DNA of 64,000 bases from Serendipita indica DSM 11827 (GCA_910890315.1 CAJVGD010000002.1:434001-498000); one strand, 5' to 3'; shown: positions 22,963 to 35,886, counted from the stretch's first letter. Made by a program: numbers and translations. The notes: a model not told the origin generated them from the sequence alone.

Positions 22963-24607
22963 ATGTCGGGAGACTACACAGATGTCCTGCCTAATCAGCC
23001 AGTGGTTATCGATAATGTAACGCGTCAAAGTATTTTACATCTCGTTCACTTGCTAACAATAACTCTCCATCCAGGGCTCTGGTACCATCAAAGCGGGATT
23101 CGCTGGACAGGAGCATCCAAAATGCTACTTTCCTTCCTTGTAAGCCCACGAAGGTCGTCTCGGGCTCTGTCACAACCAACTAATGTGCATCTTCTCCTCT
23201 CTCACTATCACAGTGTAGGTCGACCGAAGCATGTACGCGTGATGGCAGGCGGCCTGGAAGGGGATACCTTTATCGGACGAAAAGCGCAGGAATTCCGCGG
23301 TCTATTGAAGATCAAGTATCCAATGGAACACGGTATTGTCACAGACTGGGATGACATGGAGAAGATATGGAATTGGGTTTACGCAGAGGAGTTGAACACT
23401 CTTAGCGAGGAGGTATGCGTCCTCTACGGCATATTGACAGCCATTCTCATCACTCTCTTAGCATCCCGTGCTATTGACAGAAGCGCCTCTGAATCCGAGA
23501 CAAAATCGCGATATTGCTGCTCAGATATTTTTCGATACCTTCAACGTCCCCGCTCTACATCTCGGAGTTCAGGCAGTACTTTCTCTGTAACTCCCGATTA
23601 CTGGCATCCTCGACCGTTGTCTAACTTGCCTTAGATATGCGTCAGGGCGAACGACTGGTATTGTCCTAGGTGAGGACGCTTGGACAATAGCACGAATCGA
23701 TTCTCATTTTCTCAAGATTCTGGAGACGGGGTTACACATGCTGTACCTGTGTTTGAGGGCTTCTCTATGCCACATGCGGTTCGTCGTGTGGATATGGCTG
23801 GAAGGTACGCATCGCAATCCATCTCTGAGAGTCGATTAACCGTCATTAGAGATGTAACAGATCATCTGCAACTGCTATTACGGAAATCTGGTCACAACCT
23901 CTATACCACTGCGGAAAAGGAGGTTGTACGAACAATCAAGGAGAAGTGTTGCTACATTGCAAGTAACCCTCACAAGGTTAATTTATTGTTTACTTCATTT
24001 TTGCTATGACTAAAACCCTTCGCAGGAAGAGAAAGAGGCTGCAGGCCGAAGTGAAGAGTTCCGTCTTCCTGACGGCAGCGTCGTGAAAGTATGCCATCTA
24101 GAAACTACAATAGTCACCTTTTTGATCTTTGAAGCTCGGCATGGAACGTTTCAGGGCTCCCGAAATTCTGTTCAACCCAGAGCAGGTTGGATTAGAGTAT
24201 GCCGGAGTCCATCAAGTCATTGTAGATTCAATCAATCGCGTCGATCTCGATCTTCGCAAGAATCTCTTTTCGAACATTGTTCTCAGTGGCGGCAGCACGT
24301 TGTGCACAGGTAAACAGCCGTCCCACCCAGTACGAGTTCGTTGATCATTTTGCAGGCTTTGGTGATAGGCTATTAAATGAAGTGAAGAAACTCGCTATCA
24401 AGGATGTCAAGATCAGAATCTTCGCCCCGCCGGAGCGCAAGTACAGCACTTGGATTGGAGGTTCGATTTTGGCTGGCTTGGCCACATTCAAAAAGGTGAA
24501 ACTGTGCTTGTCGCGTCCAAAACTCCGCTTACCCTTTCTAGATGTGGGTCAGCGCAGAAGAGTACCAAGAAGACCCGGATATCATACATAAAAAGACCGG
24601 ATTCTAG
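22963..24607 (+). CDS. ARP1: Actin-related protein 1 (centractin), dynactin filament subunit
   Basis: Arp1 builds the short actin-like filament of dynactin that links dynein to cargo. Spliced exons give [34 protein letters not shown] (phosphate loop 1), [60 protein letters not shown] (loop 2), [20 protein letters not shown] and [20 protein letters not shown], ending IIHKKTGF at 24607. The VMAGGLEGD stretch and the ending are characteristic of Arp1, not of actin. About eight introns, including one that splits VLDSGDG at 23669-23711. Length of about 375 residues fits the family. Confidence 0.96.
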
Positions 24608-24779
24608 CACGCACACTCGTCCCCTCTCGGTTCCCGAACTGGTCGCGCGAAGGTGGTCGTCGAGTTGATTTCCACCACAACAGCCTTGGATTACGAGGCA
24701 ATGATAGTATTATACAGGAGAGCTTGTCGCTTGCAAATAGTATAACGTAGCATGCGTTCCAGAACAAAAAGAATCCATG

Positions 24780-27621
24780 TCATGGCTTGAGACCCCACTC
24801 CGCATACCGAGACGAAGCACTAGACGCACGTGGAGGAGGTGGACGTTCGTTGTCATATGGTCTTTGAAGTCGAGGGCCAGTTGTATAGTGCTGTTGTCCG
24901 TTCAAGAGTGGTCTGGCAAGTAGTGAAGGACTTGTGAGTGGTGCAGATGGGACAAGAGGTCTAGTGGACAGGGAGTGCGGACTCGTAAGGGGTGCCGAAG
25001 CCAAGAGAGACGATGCGGGGGGAAGAGTGATTGGGCGTGGCGCAGCTGGCCATTGCTGATTCGGGGACTGCGCTGTCGGAGATGGAGTCGCATTGCTCTG
25101 ATAATACGGATAAACTCCAGGACTTGAACCGTTGCTGGTATGTCGCGGCATCGAAGGTGAGCTTGGACTACGAAGCGCCATCGGTGGAGGGTTCTGATAG
25201 TAGTACGGGGGTGGTTGGTGGTAGTCATCTCCCTCTATTCCATTACTTCTATGCGAGGGGGCGGTCGACGTCCGTCTAGAGGATCCATTGATCATATCCC
25301 CATCGTCACTGAATTTGCGTTTACCAAGACTCGATGGGGGCATGGGAGGCAAAACCGAAGAGACGGGTCGAGAAGGGCGTTGTGGCTCTTCTTCCTCCGA
25401 ATCGCTAATGGTCAAATCAATCACAAGCGGTGCTGACGAGGCCGAGGACGCGCTGTGAGTTGGCACACGTCGTTCGGGTGCAGGGTGCGGGATTGGGGAA
25501 GGTTTGATAGGAGAGTTGTCTCTCAATCCGTTCCTCCTCTGAATCGGACGAGTCGCCTATCTCAATGGCATTGGCGCCAGCCGGGATGGCATTCAGCGTC
25601 GGGGCAGTTGGTTCGGGCTTTGCCTTCACGACATCTGCATCATTGGGAGTTCCATACTTGCTCATCCAATTCGTAGAGCCGTACTTGTTGTCTTCGGTGT
25701 GCCATTCGCCGTCCGCCTCGACCATCACATCGTCGGCTTCCTCGTCAACGTTCGCTAGGATTTCTTGAATGTATCTTCAGGAGTCAATGAACTGCTTGTG
25801 ATGACCGCGATAGCTACTCACCCGTCAATGACGAGCTCGTTTACATCTAAGACGCGATCGCAGATGGGGCATAGCCACGTCGTTGTTTGCTCCATCATGG
25901 AGTACCAGCATGCGGCATCAAAGCATCCGATATGCACGCAGCTTGACGCACGGCAAGGAAGCGTCAGCCGAGTGTAGGTCAACTATTGTGATGATTGAGC
26001 GACAGGTAATACTGAGATCGACCAGCTGACGTACGGGATCGCGAAGGGAGACCTTTGTCGGACCAACTTGTACATCGTCGTCATCTGGCTGAATTGCTCT
26101 CACTACACGCGTTGACAGTCAGATGCCGATCCCAAGAGTCAAGGGCAACGTACTTCGGGCAATGACTTCCTCTCGTGGCTGAACTCTCTTCTTGAGCCGT
26201 TCCACTAGCTCGTCCACCGAAGTGACTTCGACGAGATTGACCACAAGGTAATACTTCTGCGGAGGCGGTCTCTGCTGTTATTCCTTCAGTCCGTTAGGGT
26301 GTGTAGGCCAGATCACACGCACTTTGTTAGCGGCAGGTTGGTTACTGTTTACATAGATCATTTCCACTTGATTCCCTTGCCCACTCGCAGTTCGACTGAA
26401 CTTGGTGATATCTGCCGGCGGCGCAGTTCCCGCTTTCTTCTTGATACCTCGAAAGTTGCCCGAGACGACTTGGTTGTTGACTCGCACTTCGCATGTCGGG
26501 GGAAACTCTACAGGACACAGTGTATTTCTGAATGCTGTCCCGGTAGTGATGTAATATTGTGAAGTCGTGCAGTAAAGCCGTAGCTGATACTTTGCCCTGT
26601 TATTGCATAAGAGGGGTGTGAAGGTGTGAAATGAAGATTCATACTTTGTGCTGTTCAGTTTGGCGAGTTGGTCCTGTGTCAGATAAAAATTGAAACGGGC
26701 GGAGCGCCTATCCGTCGAACTCGTAGACTCTGCAGCTATGGTGAATATACATAGACTTTGTAGAAGAACTTCGTACCAAGGCACTCTTGCACGGGGCTAA
26801 CTACCTGATCAATTCGGTAAAAGGGCGAAAATCTCCATCTAGGTGCTGGTGACCAGTCAGGCACGTAGCGATGGATGGGATATCTCGCACCTTCCGGTCT
26901 TGATGGTCCTGGTATCGGATAAGTGGGCCTCGTTGCTGTTGCATAATGCTGGGGTCCCGTCGACGACGAGAGCAGCGGTGCCGACCTCTGAGTTGGGGTA
27001 GGTGGCTGAATATTCCTACTCGAAACACTTGTGCCTACTTCCCCATTCGTATTAGGCATCGATGTAGGCGAAATCAGAAATCTCGAGAGGCCGTGGTGGT
27101 CATATCTAGGCAAAAGCACATCAGTGACCGGACAATGGTGAAACCGTTGGGTAAAGGACCACGTAGACGCCCTTTGAACGTCGATAGTCGAGATATTCCG
27201 TGAAGGACAGACGAGCGCCATTGGGCTGGTCGTTGCGGCCCATGATACTAAGCCATAGAAGACGCGGGGGGATATGAATAAGGGTCTATAGACTCACTCA
27301 ACACCACTAGCGGCCTGTAATATGACTGCTCGGGCCTTTATCCACTTGTCTGTCTGGCCAGTGGTTTGCAGCAATCGTAAAGCGCGCACAATGCGGTCCA
27401 TGATCTCGCCCTTCTTCCCTGTTCGAGGTAATGATGCTACTCCTTCGTCTAGAAAGCCACTAATGACATGTTTGAGGTAGACAACGGTCAAAGAACGGAG
27501 CTCTCCAACGACATGCTGCAAACAGATCGGCATCAGCATTTCACGATGCATCAGGAAGATGATAAGATAATCAGGATTTGATACAGACCTCAAAGTCGCT
27601 CCATACGCTGGGGGTCGTCAT
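24780..27621 (-). CDS. SIZ1: SUMO E3 ligase of the Siz/PIAS family
   Basis: It transfers SUMO to nuclear targets. The product starts MTTPSVWSDFE (27621) and splices to a SAP DNA-binding domain (LKHVISGFLDEGVASLPRTG). The PINIT domain follows (FNFYLTQDQLAKLNS ... VRVIWPTHPNG, 26780-26280). The SP-RING has RASSCVHIGCFDAACWYSMM and TTWLCPICDRVLDVNELVID (25960-25830). The tail is long, low in complexity and rich in Pro and Ser. It holds a likely SUMO-interacting motif, VIDLTISDSEEEE (about 25425-25390), and ends SSRYAEWGLKP at 24780. The tail changes frame near 25520 without a visible splice signal, so one base may be missing there. It is divergent from the molybdopterin synthase gene, 54 bases between start codons. 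Confidence 0.92.
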
Positions 27622-27675
27622 TTTTGCCCGGTCAGCCGGGAAGAAGTTGACTTGTACCACTAGTCAAAACTCGGG

Positions 27676-28196
27676 ATGGCCTCGCCTTACAGTACAGAGG
27701 CCATGACAAGGTCAGACGAGGGAGATGTAGCTGTATTAACATATTCTCCTTTGGACATTGGATCCATCATCGCCGCCGTCTCGAGCCCAGAGGCAGGGGC
27801 CATCGCCACATTCCTCGGCCAGACAAGAAACAACTTTGATACAAAGGTCGTTACGCATCTCGAATACGAGGTGGGTAAGCAACAGTCTCTGATCGATACT
27901 TCTGACTTGGAGACCAGGCTTACTCGGCATTGGCCATCAAGACCATGGCCACCGTCCTCCAAAGAGCGAGGACGCGCTCACAGACACCTCTCACACGCCT
28001 AGCTATTTACCATCGACTAGGAGAATGCCCAGTCGGAACCACTTCTATCGTGGTAGCCGTCTCGAGTCCTCACCGCGCTGAAGCGTTTGAAGCATGCTCG
28101 TGGATTGTGGACGAGGTAAAGAGACGCGCCCAAATCTTCAAAAGAGAATACTACGAAGGTCTATCCGAGGCAGAGGCTGCATGGAAGCGCAATTGA
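27676..28196 (+). CDS. cnxH: Molybdopterin synthase catalytic (large) subunit, MoaE/MOCS2B
   Basis: It adds dithiolene sulfur to precursor Z (cPMP) to make molybdopterin, needed by nitrate reductase and other molybdo-enzymes. Two exons joined across a 46-53 base intron (from 27871) give GAIATFLGQTRNNFDTKVVT, HLEYEAYSALAIKTM, YHRLGECPVGTTSIVVAVSS, PHRAEAFEACSWIVDEVKRR and the lysine-rich IFKREYYEG, ending WKRN at 28196. These are the core MoaE motifs. Total is about 155 residues, usual for the family. The small subunit (MoaD) is not in this window. It is tail to tail with the dehydrogenase gene (89 bases). Confidence 0.93.
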
Positions 28197-28285
28197 ATCG
28201 TTTATCGCATAGTAGGCATGTCGACCGACGCCTTTGTACCAATGGCATCCTACACAGCGTCAGACGTGACTCAGTAAATTAATTT

Positions 28286-30519
28286 TCAGCGTACCTCTGC
28301 TCTCCAGAGGGATGTGATCGTCTAATTATCAGATGAGTAAGAGGTTTCATAGAGAGCATGAAACTCACCTTATTTTGGGTGTAGAAATTTAAACCGCTGA
28401 GTTCGGTGAGTACAGTGTAAGCCTCCTGATGATGTAACTCACTTCTTTCCGTAGAATGAGACGTCTCCAAGGAAGCTCGCCTGCACGATGTTAGACCAAG
28501 TATCCATTCAAATAAATGGGACCGACCTTGTTTCCGGACCATGAGAACATTGGAAGAGGGACGGGAATGGGGACATTGATACCGATCTGCACTATGTCAA
28601 AACAAGCAAAAAATACAGCCAGACTACGAACCTGGCCGACGTTGACCTCATTTTCAAACTTGCGAGCGGTCGCGCCCGATTGAGTAAAGATTGCGGTTCC
28701 ATTCCCGTACTTGTTGCTGTTAATGATGGCTAGGGCATCATCCAACGTAGGTACGGTCAACGTCACGAGCACAGGCCCAAAGATCTCTTCCCTGTGCTGC
28801 CGTTAGCAACCTATCATAGTGATAAGTGGGACCAACTTGTAAGCTCGCATAGATGTTCCAGCCTCTACAATGGTAGGACCGACGAAGTTTCCGTCTTTGT
28901 ACTGACCCTCCAACTTGAGATGCCGTCCGTCGAGATGAATTTTGCCGCCTTCATGCTCCACAGACGTGATGAGGTCGCAAACGCGCTTCTTCGCATGAGG
29001 CGAAATCAGAGGACCTCTACACCAAGTTTAGCGAATAAATTGAGACGATGAAAAAGCTGACAGGTCTGTACCAGGCTCGAAACCACCGTTGACCTTAAGC
29101 CCTTGACTGCGCTGTACCAGCTCGGGGAGCCACGACTTGGATTCCCCGACGAAGATGGCTGGAACAAGATTAGGTATGTCACATACTTCTCCTGCACTTA
29201 CCAACCGACAGCGCCATACATCGCTGTCCGGCAGCTATGCACTCGTGAGTTGGTTAGCACATTGAACCAATAAACACGTGCCTCCGAATGCGGCCCCGAC
29301 GATGGAGTTGAGGGCGAGATTCTTGTTAGCTATAGAGAATTGAGCATTTCCCAAGGCCCCCGGGTCGATATGTACCGTCTGGCATGATCACTGCATGGTT
29401 CTTGGCACCGAGGTTTGCTTGAACACGCTTCCCAGTTTGACGTCCCCTTAAATATATGTAAGAGACGGGTTTCATCTAGTAATGGAGCTCACCTCTCGTA
29501 TATGTGCTTTCCGGCTTTATCTCCACCGACGAAGCTGATTGCCTTGATGTCGGGGTGGTCACAGATCCGATTAACGGTTGGGACAGTTCCATGAACAATA
29601 TTCAGGACACCAGGAGGCAGACCTAGGATCCCTCAGTATCGAGCGGTACTCCGTCAGCTCGTCATTCGTACCTGCACGTTTGCAAAGCTCTGCAATAATC
29701 ATGGCAGCTCCGGGATCTCTCTCACTCGGTTTCAGCACGAGCGTATTGCCTGTTACTGCTGCCAACGGAATAGTCCATAGTGGTATCATGGCGGGGAAGT
29801 TGAACGGAGCGATGCTGCGCAAAGTTGGTGGGACGATGATAACGTGAGTTTGGTGGTATAAAGTAGGTGTCATATTTACCTCGCGCAAACCCCCAGCGGC
29901 AGGCGTCGTGTTTCCGTGTCCATATCTTTTGTAACCTCGATTTTCTCACCGAGAAGATTTGACGCAATGCCACATGCGGTTTCTACCACCTGAAGACCTC
30001 GAAGGACATCGCCATGAGCGTCTGTAGACTCGTGAGATATACAGCACGCAAAGGGAAGAACCGACTGACCTCCAAGGGTCTTTCCTTGCTCCAATACAAT
30101 AGAAGTAGCCAGAGCATCCGCATTTTGTCGGATTTGATGTTGCAATCTGTCGAGGGGTTCAAGGGGGTTATCTCTTACAGTCACGGATAAACGTACTCGA
30201 GTGCGAATCGCTGTCGCGTCAGCACGCTTGTGCGACTCCAGGTCTTGAATGCTTCGCTTGCTGCAGATACGGCTTGCTCGAATTCCTCGCTGGTGGTTTC
30301 TGGTACCTTGGAGAGCAATGTCTGCGTAGAGGGATCATGAACATCAATCCATGATGTTGCTTTGCTCTCTGTAAACTCTCCACCGATGAAATTTGCAACC
30401 TTTCCCCCAGAGTAGCTTGTTCCTCTCCAGGGAGCAAGAGACTCTGCTCGAGCGGTTGCAAATGAGCGTGCTGTTCCCGAAAGTCGCCTCAGCGAGCGTG
30501 CACTAGCTTGAACGCGCAT
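28286..30519 (-). CDS. ALDH6A1: Methylmalonate-semialdehyde dehydrogenase (acylating), mitochondrial
   Basis: This CoA-dependent aldehyde dehydrogenase converts methylmalonate or malonate semialdehyde to propionyl- or acetyl-CoA in valine and pyrimidine breakdown. The start [20 protein letters not shown] is a clear mitochondrial presequence (Arg- and Ser-rich, no acid). Conserved blocks follow: [97 protein letters not shown] and [15 protein letters not shown]. The catalytic Cys lies in [11 protein letters not shown] (about 29205-29235). [11 protein letters not shown] and [19 protein letters not shown] complete it. About ten introns; it ends WRAEVR at 28286. Confidence 0.95.
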
Positions 30520-30742
30520 TCTACAAAATATGGTCGGGTCTAACCTCCAGGCCCGGTGAACAAAGTCATGTGGTGAACGCTGAGCCGTGCCGGAACTTCG
30601 TCCTCCGCTATTGTCGATCTGACCTTGTGTCGAAAATGTTGGCAATAATTATCAAAACGTGAAGCAGGCTGATGACCATGCCAAGGCAATCTACTACAGC
30701 TTGTCCTCTGACCACATCTCGTCCTGGCGACTGACTCAAACG

Positions 30743-31170
30743 ATGGGCTGCACAAGTAGCAAATTTCAAGGAGAAGGGCAGAGATTGGGATCTCAGGGAA
30801 CAGATAGAACGGCTAGTGCTCCTGTTACTCGAGCGCCAGCGTCTACAGCACCCATGTCAACCCGTGCGAACACAAAAGCCCGTCCAGAGGCTGTGGACCA
30901 GGACAGGAGAGCTGCTGCCGCTGCTGCTGCTGAAAGGAGAAAACAAGAGGTGAGTCGAGATTGAGCTGGAGAGCGCGCTAGTAATGGCTCACCCGTTCTC
31001 GACAGAGTTCCCGACGTGGGACCACGACTGCAAACCCAAATCATGGTTCACTTGCGCAGAAACTGGACCAGCAGCGCAAATCACCATTGAGACCAGAGGA
31101 GCAATTACCAGAGCGGGTAGTGGTGAGTCGTGCCAGCGCTCTTATTGTATACATCTCACAGTCCTTCTAG
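30743..31170 (+). CDS. SVIP-like small p97/VCP-interacting protein, probably N-myristoylated
   Basis: Three exons (30743-30949, 31006-31122, 31162-31170) give about 110 residues. The start MGCTSSK is a classic N-myristoylation and palmitoylation signal, which would place it on membranes. Residues about 52-68 read DQDRRAAAAAAAERRKQ, matching the VCP-interacting motif (basic residue, Ala-rich helix, then Arg) of SVIP and gp78. The following SRRGTTTANPNHGSLAQKLD resembles the segment after the motif in fungal SVIP-like proteins. Animal SVIP inhibits ER-associated degradation by binding p97; a similar role here is inferred. The 3' exon is tiny (SF then stop) and less certain. It is divergent from the mitochondrial dehydrogenase gene. 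Confidence 0.65.
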
Positions 31171-31724
31171 TGGGATTAGTTTTTATCCCATGTCAAATTA
31201 TCTATTTATTATGCGTACCGATATTTTGTTCACCCGACGCCCATCGTGTATTTGGAGCTTTCAATGTACTGTTCTTCAGCGCTCCCGTCGAGGATCGACA
31301 TCGAATTCCGGTTGCTCTCACTTCCCATCGCCGCCTTGGGTTAGGGGTATTCTCTCAGCGGCGCGCTATAGAATTGACCCGCAGTCACAGAGCAAGCGTT
31401 CCAGATTACTTTCCGGGGCTCGTTCTAGCGCTAGCAACACACCAAACTTGGTGTCAAGTGCGCCAGGACGCCTGCCACCCAACCGACCCTCTGCGGCACG
31501 TCCGGATGGTTGGCCTGCTGCCTCTCTTTGGCTCATTCCTCTGAGATTCCAAGAGTATGGCTGGACGTCCTTTTATAAAGACGGCTCCTTTCTTGGTATT
31601 CATTGTTGATCTGCGACAGCCAGTGGAAAGAAGGTCCTTTTCTGTCTATTCTTTCGCATCCAGGCATTCTCCTCTAGCTGATAGGGAGCTCGAACACAGC
31701 GAGTGCTGCGTCGACCAATAGTTG
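31171..31724. other. Intergenic stretch, no convincing gene
   Basis: Open frames of about 100-160 codons cross this stretch on the + strand, but they are rich in Ser, Arg and Pro, lack coherent domains, and overlap one another. I see the likely 3' UTR of the SVIP-like gene and the promoter of the next gene. A missed exon of either neighbour is possible. Confidence 0.35.
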
Positions 31725-32706
31725 ATGGATAAATTCCTACAGACCCCTCCAGGAAACATCATTGTGGCAAGTGTTTCTCTTCTACGTTTGTGCTCTATTG
31801 CAAGCTACTGGCCTGGTGCAGTCTTCTGTGCTGGACCCGCCTGAGAGCCGTACTTGGGTGTTAATCTCGTTGTGAGCCTGGCTAACGCATCTCTCTCGCA
31901 GCGACATCCAGCCTTGCCAATATATGCCCCATGGCTACAACATGTTTGGGAGCATGCGGATCTTGTTCCAAGTGGACATGTCCCCGTTGTTCGTCCCGGT
32001 GTCGACAAGGAGTCCCAAGTTCAAGTCGTATATAGCAACGAGCCACTGCCGATTACCAACCCCTATCCAATTCAAGTCAATTCACCACGTTCTCGGGTGA
32101 CCTTACTTTTGGAATTGGTCGGTGTCGTCGAGTGTCACCTACGCCCATCAAAAGATATCCGCAAACGGCTTCGCGGTCATCTTACTTCTGAGGGCACGCT
32201 CATTGTCAATGTTCCTGCGACTGCTTGGGGAACTGGACGCTTCAGCAAGCTTGACGTCTTCGAGGCGTTGTGCAGCGAACTTGTTGCGGCAAGCTTGAAT
32301 GTGCAGGCGCCGAGCAACAAGCTTGTTTATGAACTGGTAAGCATTCCTCTGGGAGTCCGTGTTCTACCTGACGCCGTCACAGCTCGGGCACCTTCGCCGC
32401 GATGTGACCGTCCGCTTTATTGAGAATATGAATGTCTCAACAGCACAGCTACTTAATATTCGGCCCGGCTCGTATGACCAAACGCGAACCTTGTATATCT
32501 ACGATAATTCCGACCCCCAAGTCTTGGTTCTCAGCGAGCAAGACCCTCGGTGTAGCCGACTTGGTATTATGGCATGGGAAGCCAATAATACATCCACTCG
32601 CTCCTCTCATACCATCCTCATCAACATTCAAGGAGCCCAGCAGACTCCCTTGAATCTCGACCCAGCCATTGTACAAGCCATCAAGCAATGCTTGGAGTTG
32701 GAGTAA
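31725..32706 (+). CDS. Hypothetical protein, function unknown
   Basis: The well supported part is two exons, about 31902-32337 and 32381-32706. They read HPALPIYAPWLQHVWEHADL, then SRVTLLLELVGVVECHLRP, GTLIVNVPATAWGTGRF and FEALCSELVAASLNVQ. A join to LGHLRRDVTVRFIENMNVST follows, and the protein ends KQCLELE at 32706. The intron 32338-32380 is standard. The 5' end is guessed at the ATG 31725 (MDKFLQTPPGNIIV), and one or two further short introns would be needed. The protein looks soluble and alternates hydrophobic strands with polar loops; I cannot name its family. Confidence 0.55.
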
Positions 32707-32957
32707 TCACATTCTTTTATTCGTTTTCTATTTTGGACTAGATACTCACGACTGGTTTTTCTCTGACTTTTGCTCTCATTGGCGCTTCGAGCTCGGTTTG
32801 GGGAGCACCTGGACTTTTGACTTTGACGCATGACAATGTCTTTACGACTAATTTGTTCAATATATACCAATTTTTATGGCAATTTTGGTCCCATGGCTCG
32901 GTGTCCATGCACGTGTTGTTTTGGTCCAGAACTTGGGCTTGACCACTACGCTGCGGG

Positions 32958-35752
32958 ATGCGTCCCGTCAGGCTATTTGCCTTTTTATTGGGACCACTGC
33001 TGGTCTATGGCTCTCAAACGCCATTAAACGCCTATTCAACGACGCTCGTCGACTTGTTGAGCGCTGATGCAGATTATACGCAACTGCTGCGGCTGCTCCA
33101 GCGCACACGGCTCATCCCCACACTCAACAAGCTCAACGGGAGCACACTCTTTGCACCGACAAACGACGCCGTTCGGCGGTTTAGTCCATGGAACGAATAC
33201 CTTAGCCTTTCAGATGACGCGCTGACCGATAATATCAACGAACAAGTTCGTCAGACACTGCTATATCATCTTCTCAATTATACCCTCCCCTCATTCCCGC
33301 CGAAATCAGACGTAGAAACGTACCGGACGTTGCACTTTCCGCGGGTGAAGCTCGAACCGCCCTCAAAGGATCCGCCACCCGCGCCCCCGTGGATCCCACT
33401 ACCAGGAGGTTCGCTCAATAACGAATCTCAGAGACTGCGGGCGGCCTCGAGGGACGGTCATGCTTACGTCGGCGTGGACGCATATGGTCAATCCGGTATT
33501 TCGACTGCAAAGGACCCCGTTAATGGGACGAATTGCATGCTCATTGGCATCAAGGACGTCATTGAGACACCGTCAAGTTTGGCAGCAATCATCCGGGATA
33601 CACCGTCGCTGTCCTACCTCAGCAAGATTTTGCCCGAGTCGCAGATGGACGATTTGGAAAAGCAGCCTGGCCTTACTGTATTCCTCCCCGAGGATGATGG
33701 ATGGGACGAGCTTCACCCGATCATCCGGCTCTACCTCGAGAGTCCTTTCGCCCATGCTGACCTCAAATGGATTCTCGGAATGCATATGGCCGATGGTAAA
33801 CTTGGATACTCGACTAGATTCGGAGACTCTACGAAATGTGAGCGTATTTACTATACTACGACATTGGTCTGACTCGTTGTCAGTGCGCACCATCGAAGGC
33901 AACAAACTGCGGATCAACGTTACATCCGATTCTATTCTTGTCTCCGGAGCAGAAGTGCGGCAGAAGGACATATATGCCTCCAACGGAGTACTTCATACCG
34001 TTTCAAATCTGTTACTGCCCTCGGGTTCACTCCAACTGAACGCGGAGAAATATCTACTGGCCCTCAACTGCTCTACGTTTGTTGGGCTACTTCGGTCCGT
34101 CAATCTCACCTCTCTCGTCACCGATATAAATGCGGAATACACGATACTCGCACCACGAGACGACGTACTTGAGATTGCGGGCGGAGGTAATTTCCCAGAT
34201 GAAGGAACAGATGAGCTCAAGCGCTCTCTGAGATACCATTTTATCCCTGGGAAATGGAGGACAGATCGCCTGAAGGATGGGGCTTTGCTGGAGACTGAGC
34301 TCATCGAGGTTGGCCTTGGTGGCGCTCGGCAGGTGCTGGATGTCGGTCTCTCGTCGAAGCTAGCGATGAAGTCTGGAGGCAAAGGGAAGAAGGAGATATA
34401 CTTTGGTGGAGCAGGAGTGATTGGTGAACCCAGTGAGTATCTCGAATACAAGAAGTCATATGAAAGTTGACCTGAGGCTAGTTGAAATCGAGAACACCCT
34501 CATATATCTCGTATCAAGACCTCTTACACCTCCTTCTGACGTTTTGACCACGGCACTACCCTCTCTGGACCTATCAACCTACCTTGCTGCCGTCTTCTCA
34601 ACGTCCTTGGCTGAGACGGTGAAGAATCTGCCCAAGACAACTTTCTTGATCCCAACCAACAAGGCGTGGGAGAGGCTCGGTCTCGTCACATCGTATCTCC
34701 TGATGCCCACGTCAAAGAAGGATCTAGAGAGCGTGGTCCTTCACCACACGCTAGACTCTGTCGAATATTTTAGTGACCTCCGAAACGGCACCGATCGATC
34801 GTTCAGGACATTTGAAGGCACCGATGTCAGTGTCACCCGCCCTTCAGATGATCAAGGCGATATCGAAGTGGTCTTTTCTGGTAGCGGAGGCTGGGACGGT
34901 CTCCAGGCAAAACTCGACATGCGTAATAGAATCAATACATTGACAGAAACAGGCGTGCTACATCAGATTGATACGCTGATGATACCACGTTCTGTGCAGG
35001 TCACCCTCGGCAAGTTGGTTCGGGCGGCTGGAGGAGGTACGATGGCCAGCCTCGTTACACGCGCCGGATTCGACTGGGTCCTGAACGGTACAGCACCACC
35101 AGAGGATTCCGAGTATGCCAAGTATGGACAAGGTGTTGGCTGGACATTGCTGGTCCCTCGAGATGAAGCATGGCGGGATGTAAACCTCACCAAGCTATGG
35201 GACGACGCAGATGCTGTTCGAAATCTCGTCACTCAGCACTTGATCCCGACATTCCCGCCTGCAAAGGATGACGACAAGCATCATGGAGGCAAGAAGCCCC
35301 GTGACAACTTGAACGCCCTCGTCGCTGCAGACGAAAATGCCATGCCACTAAATATGTACGGGCAGACGCATGTCACGGCTCGCTCGAGCTTTTCCTCGTA
35401 TGGGCAAATCAGCTTTATGGATAAAGGCGATCACTTTGTCGTCGGGATCACTGGTGCCAGAGGTACTCGAGGAGACGAAGACTGGGCAAAGGTCATGACC
35501 TGGGGACGAAGTACAACCAGTACCGGTACACACGGACAATATAGTACCAAAGGTGGTGTTATCAAGATTGACCGAGTGCTGCAACCGTACACGCCGAGAT
35601 GGTGGGTGCGCTTCGGCCCGCCAATCGCAGCAACTCTGGCCGTTCTTTTCGTGATTCTCGCCTTGGGATTCACGGCTCGCTGGTTGTATAAGCGCAAAGA
35701 GAGCGAACCGACGTATGAACCGGTCGGGCGAGACGAGGAAGAGGACGGGTGA
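32958..35752 (+). CDS. Multi-fasciclin (FAS1) domain type I membrane protein
   Basis: The start MRPVRLFAFLLGPLLVYGS is a signal peptide. The body of about 900 residues holds several FAS1-like repeats. Each carries the H1-type block (KLNGSTLFAPTNDAVRRF, PGLTVFLPEDDGWDELHP, NAEYTILAPRDDVLEIAG, TTFLIPTNKAWERLGL, WTLLVPRDEAWRDV) and Leu/His H2-like ends such as YHLLNYTLP and QHLIPTFPP. Many N-glycosylation sequons are present. A single span near the C-terminus (PPIAATLAVLFVILALGFTA, about 35620-35680) is followed by KRK and a short acidic cytosolic tail ending EEEDG. Two short introns (about 33839 and 34432). It resembles the vacuolar FAS1 proteins of yeast (YLR001c type); extracellular adhesion is another possibility. 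Confidence 0.85.
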
Positions 35753-35886
35753 AATGTTATGCTCATCATAGAAGGGAAGAGGGTTTATGTTGTTATATGC
35801 TTCACTCTGTTAATACCTTTTTACACGTATGTACGAAATTTGACGAATACATTTGTACCCAGTAATTCGACCAAAGACGATAGCCA

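Noticed and set aside
31130-31609. A 159-codon plus-strand frame after the SVIP-like gene
   Set aside because: Composition is Ser/Arg/Pro-rich without domain or good start, and it overlaps the last exon of the SVIP-like gene in another frame.
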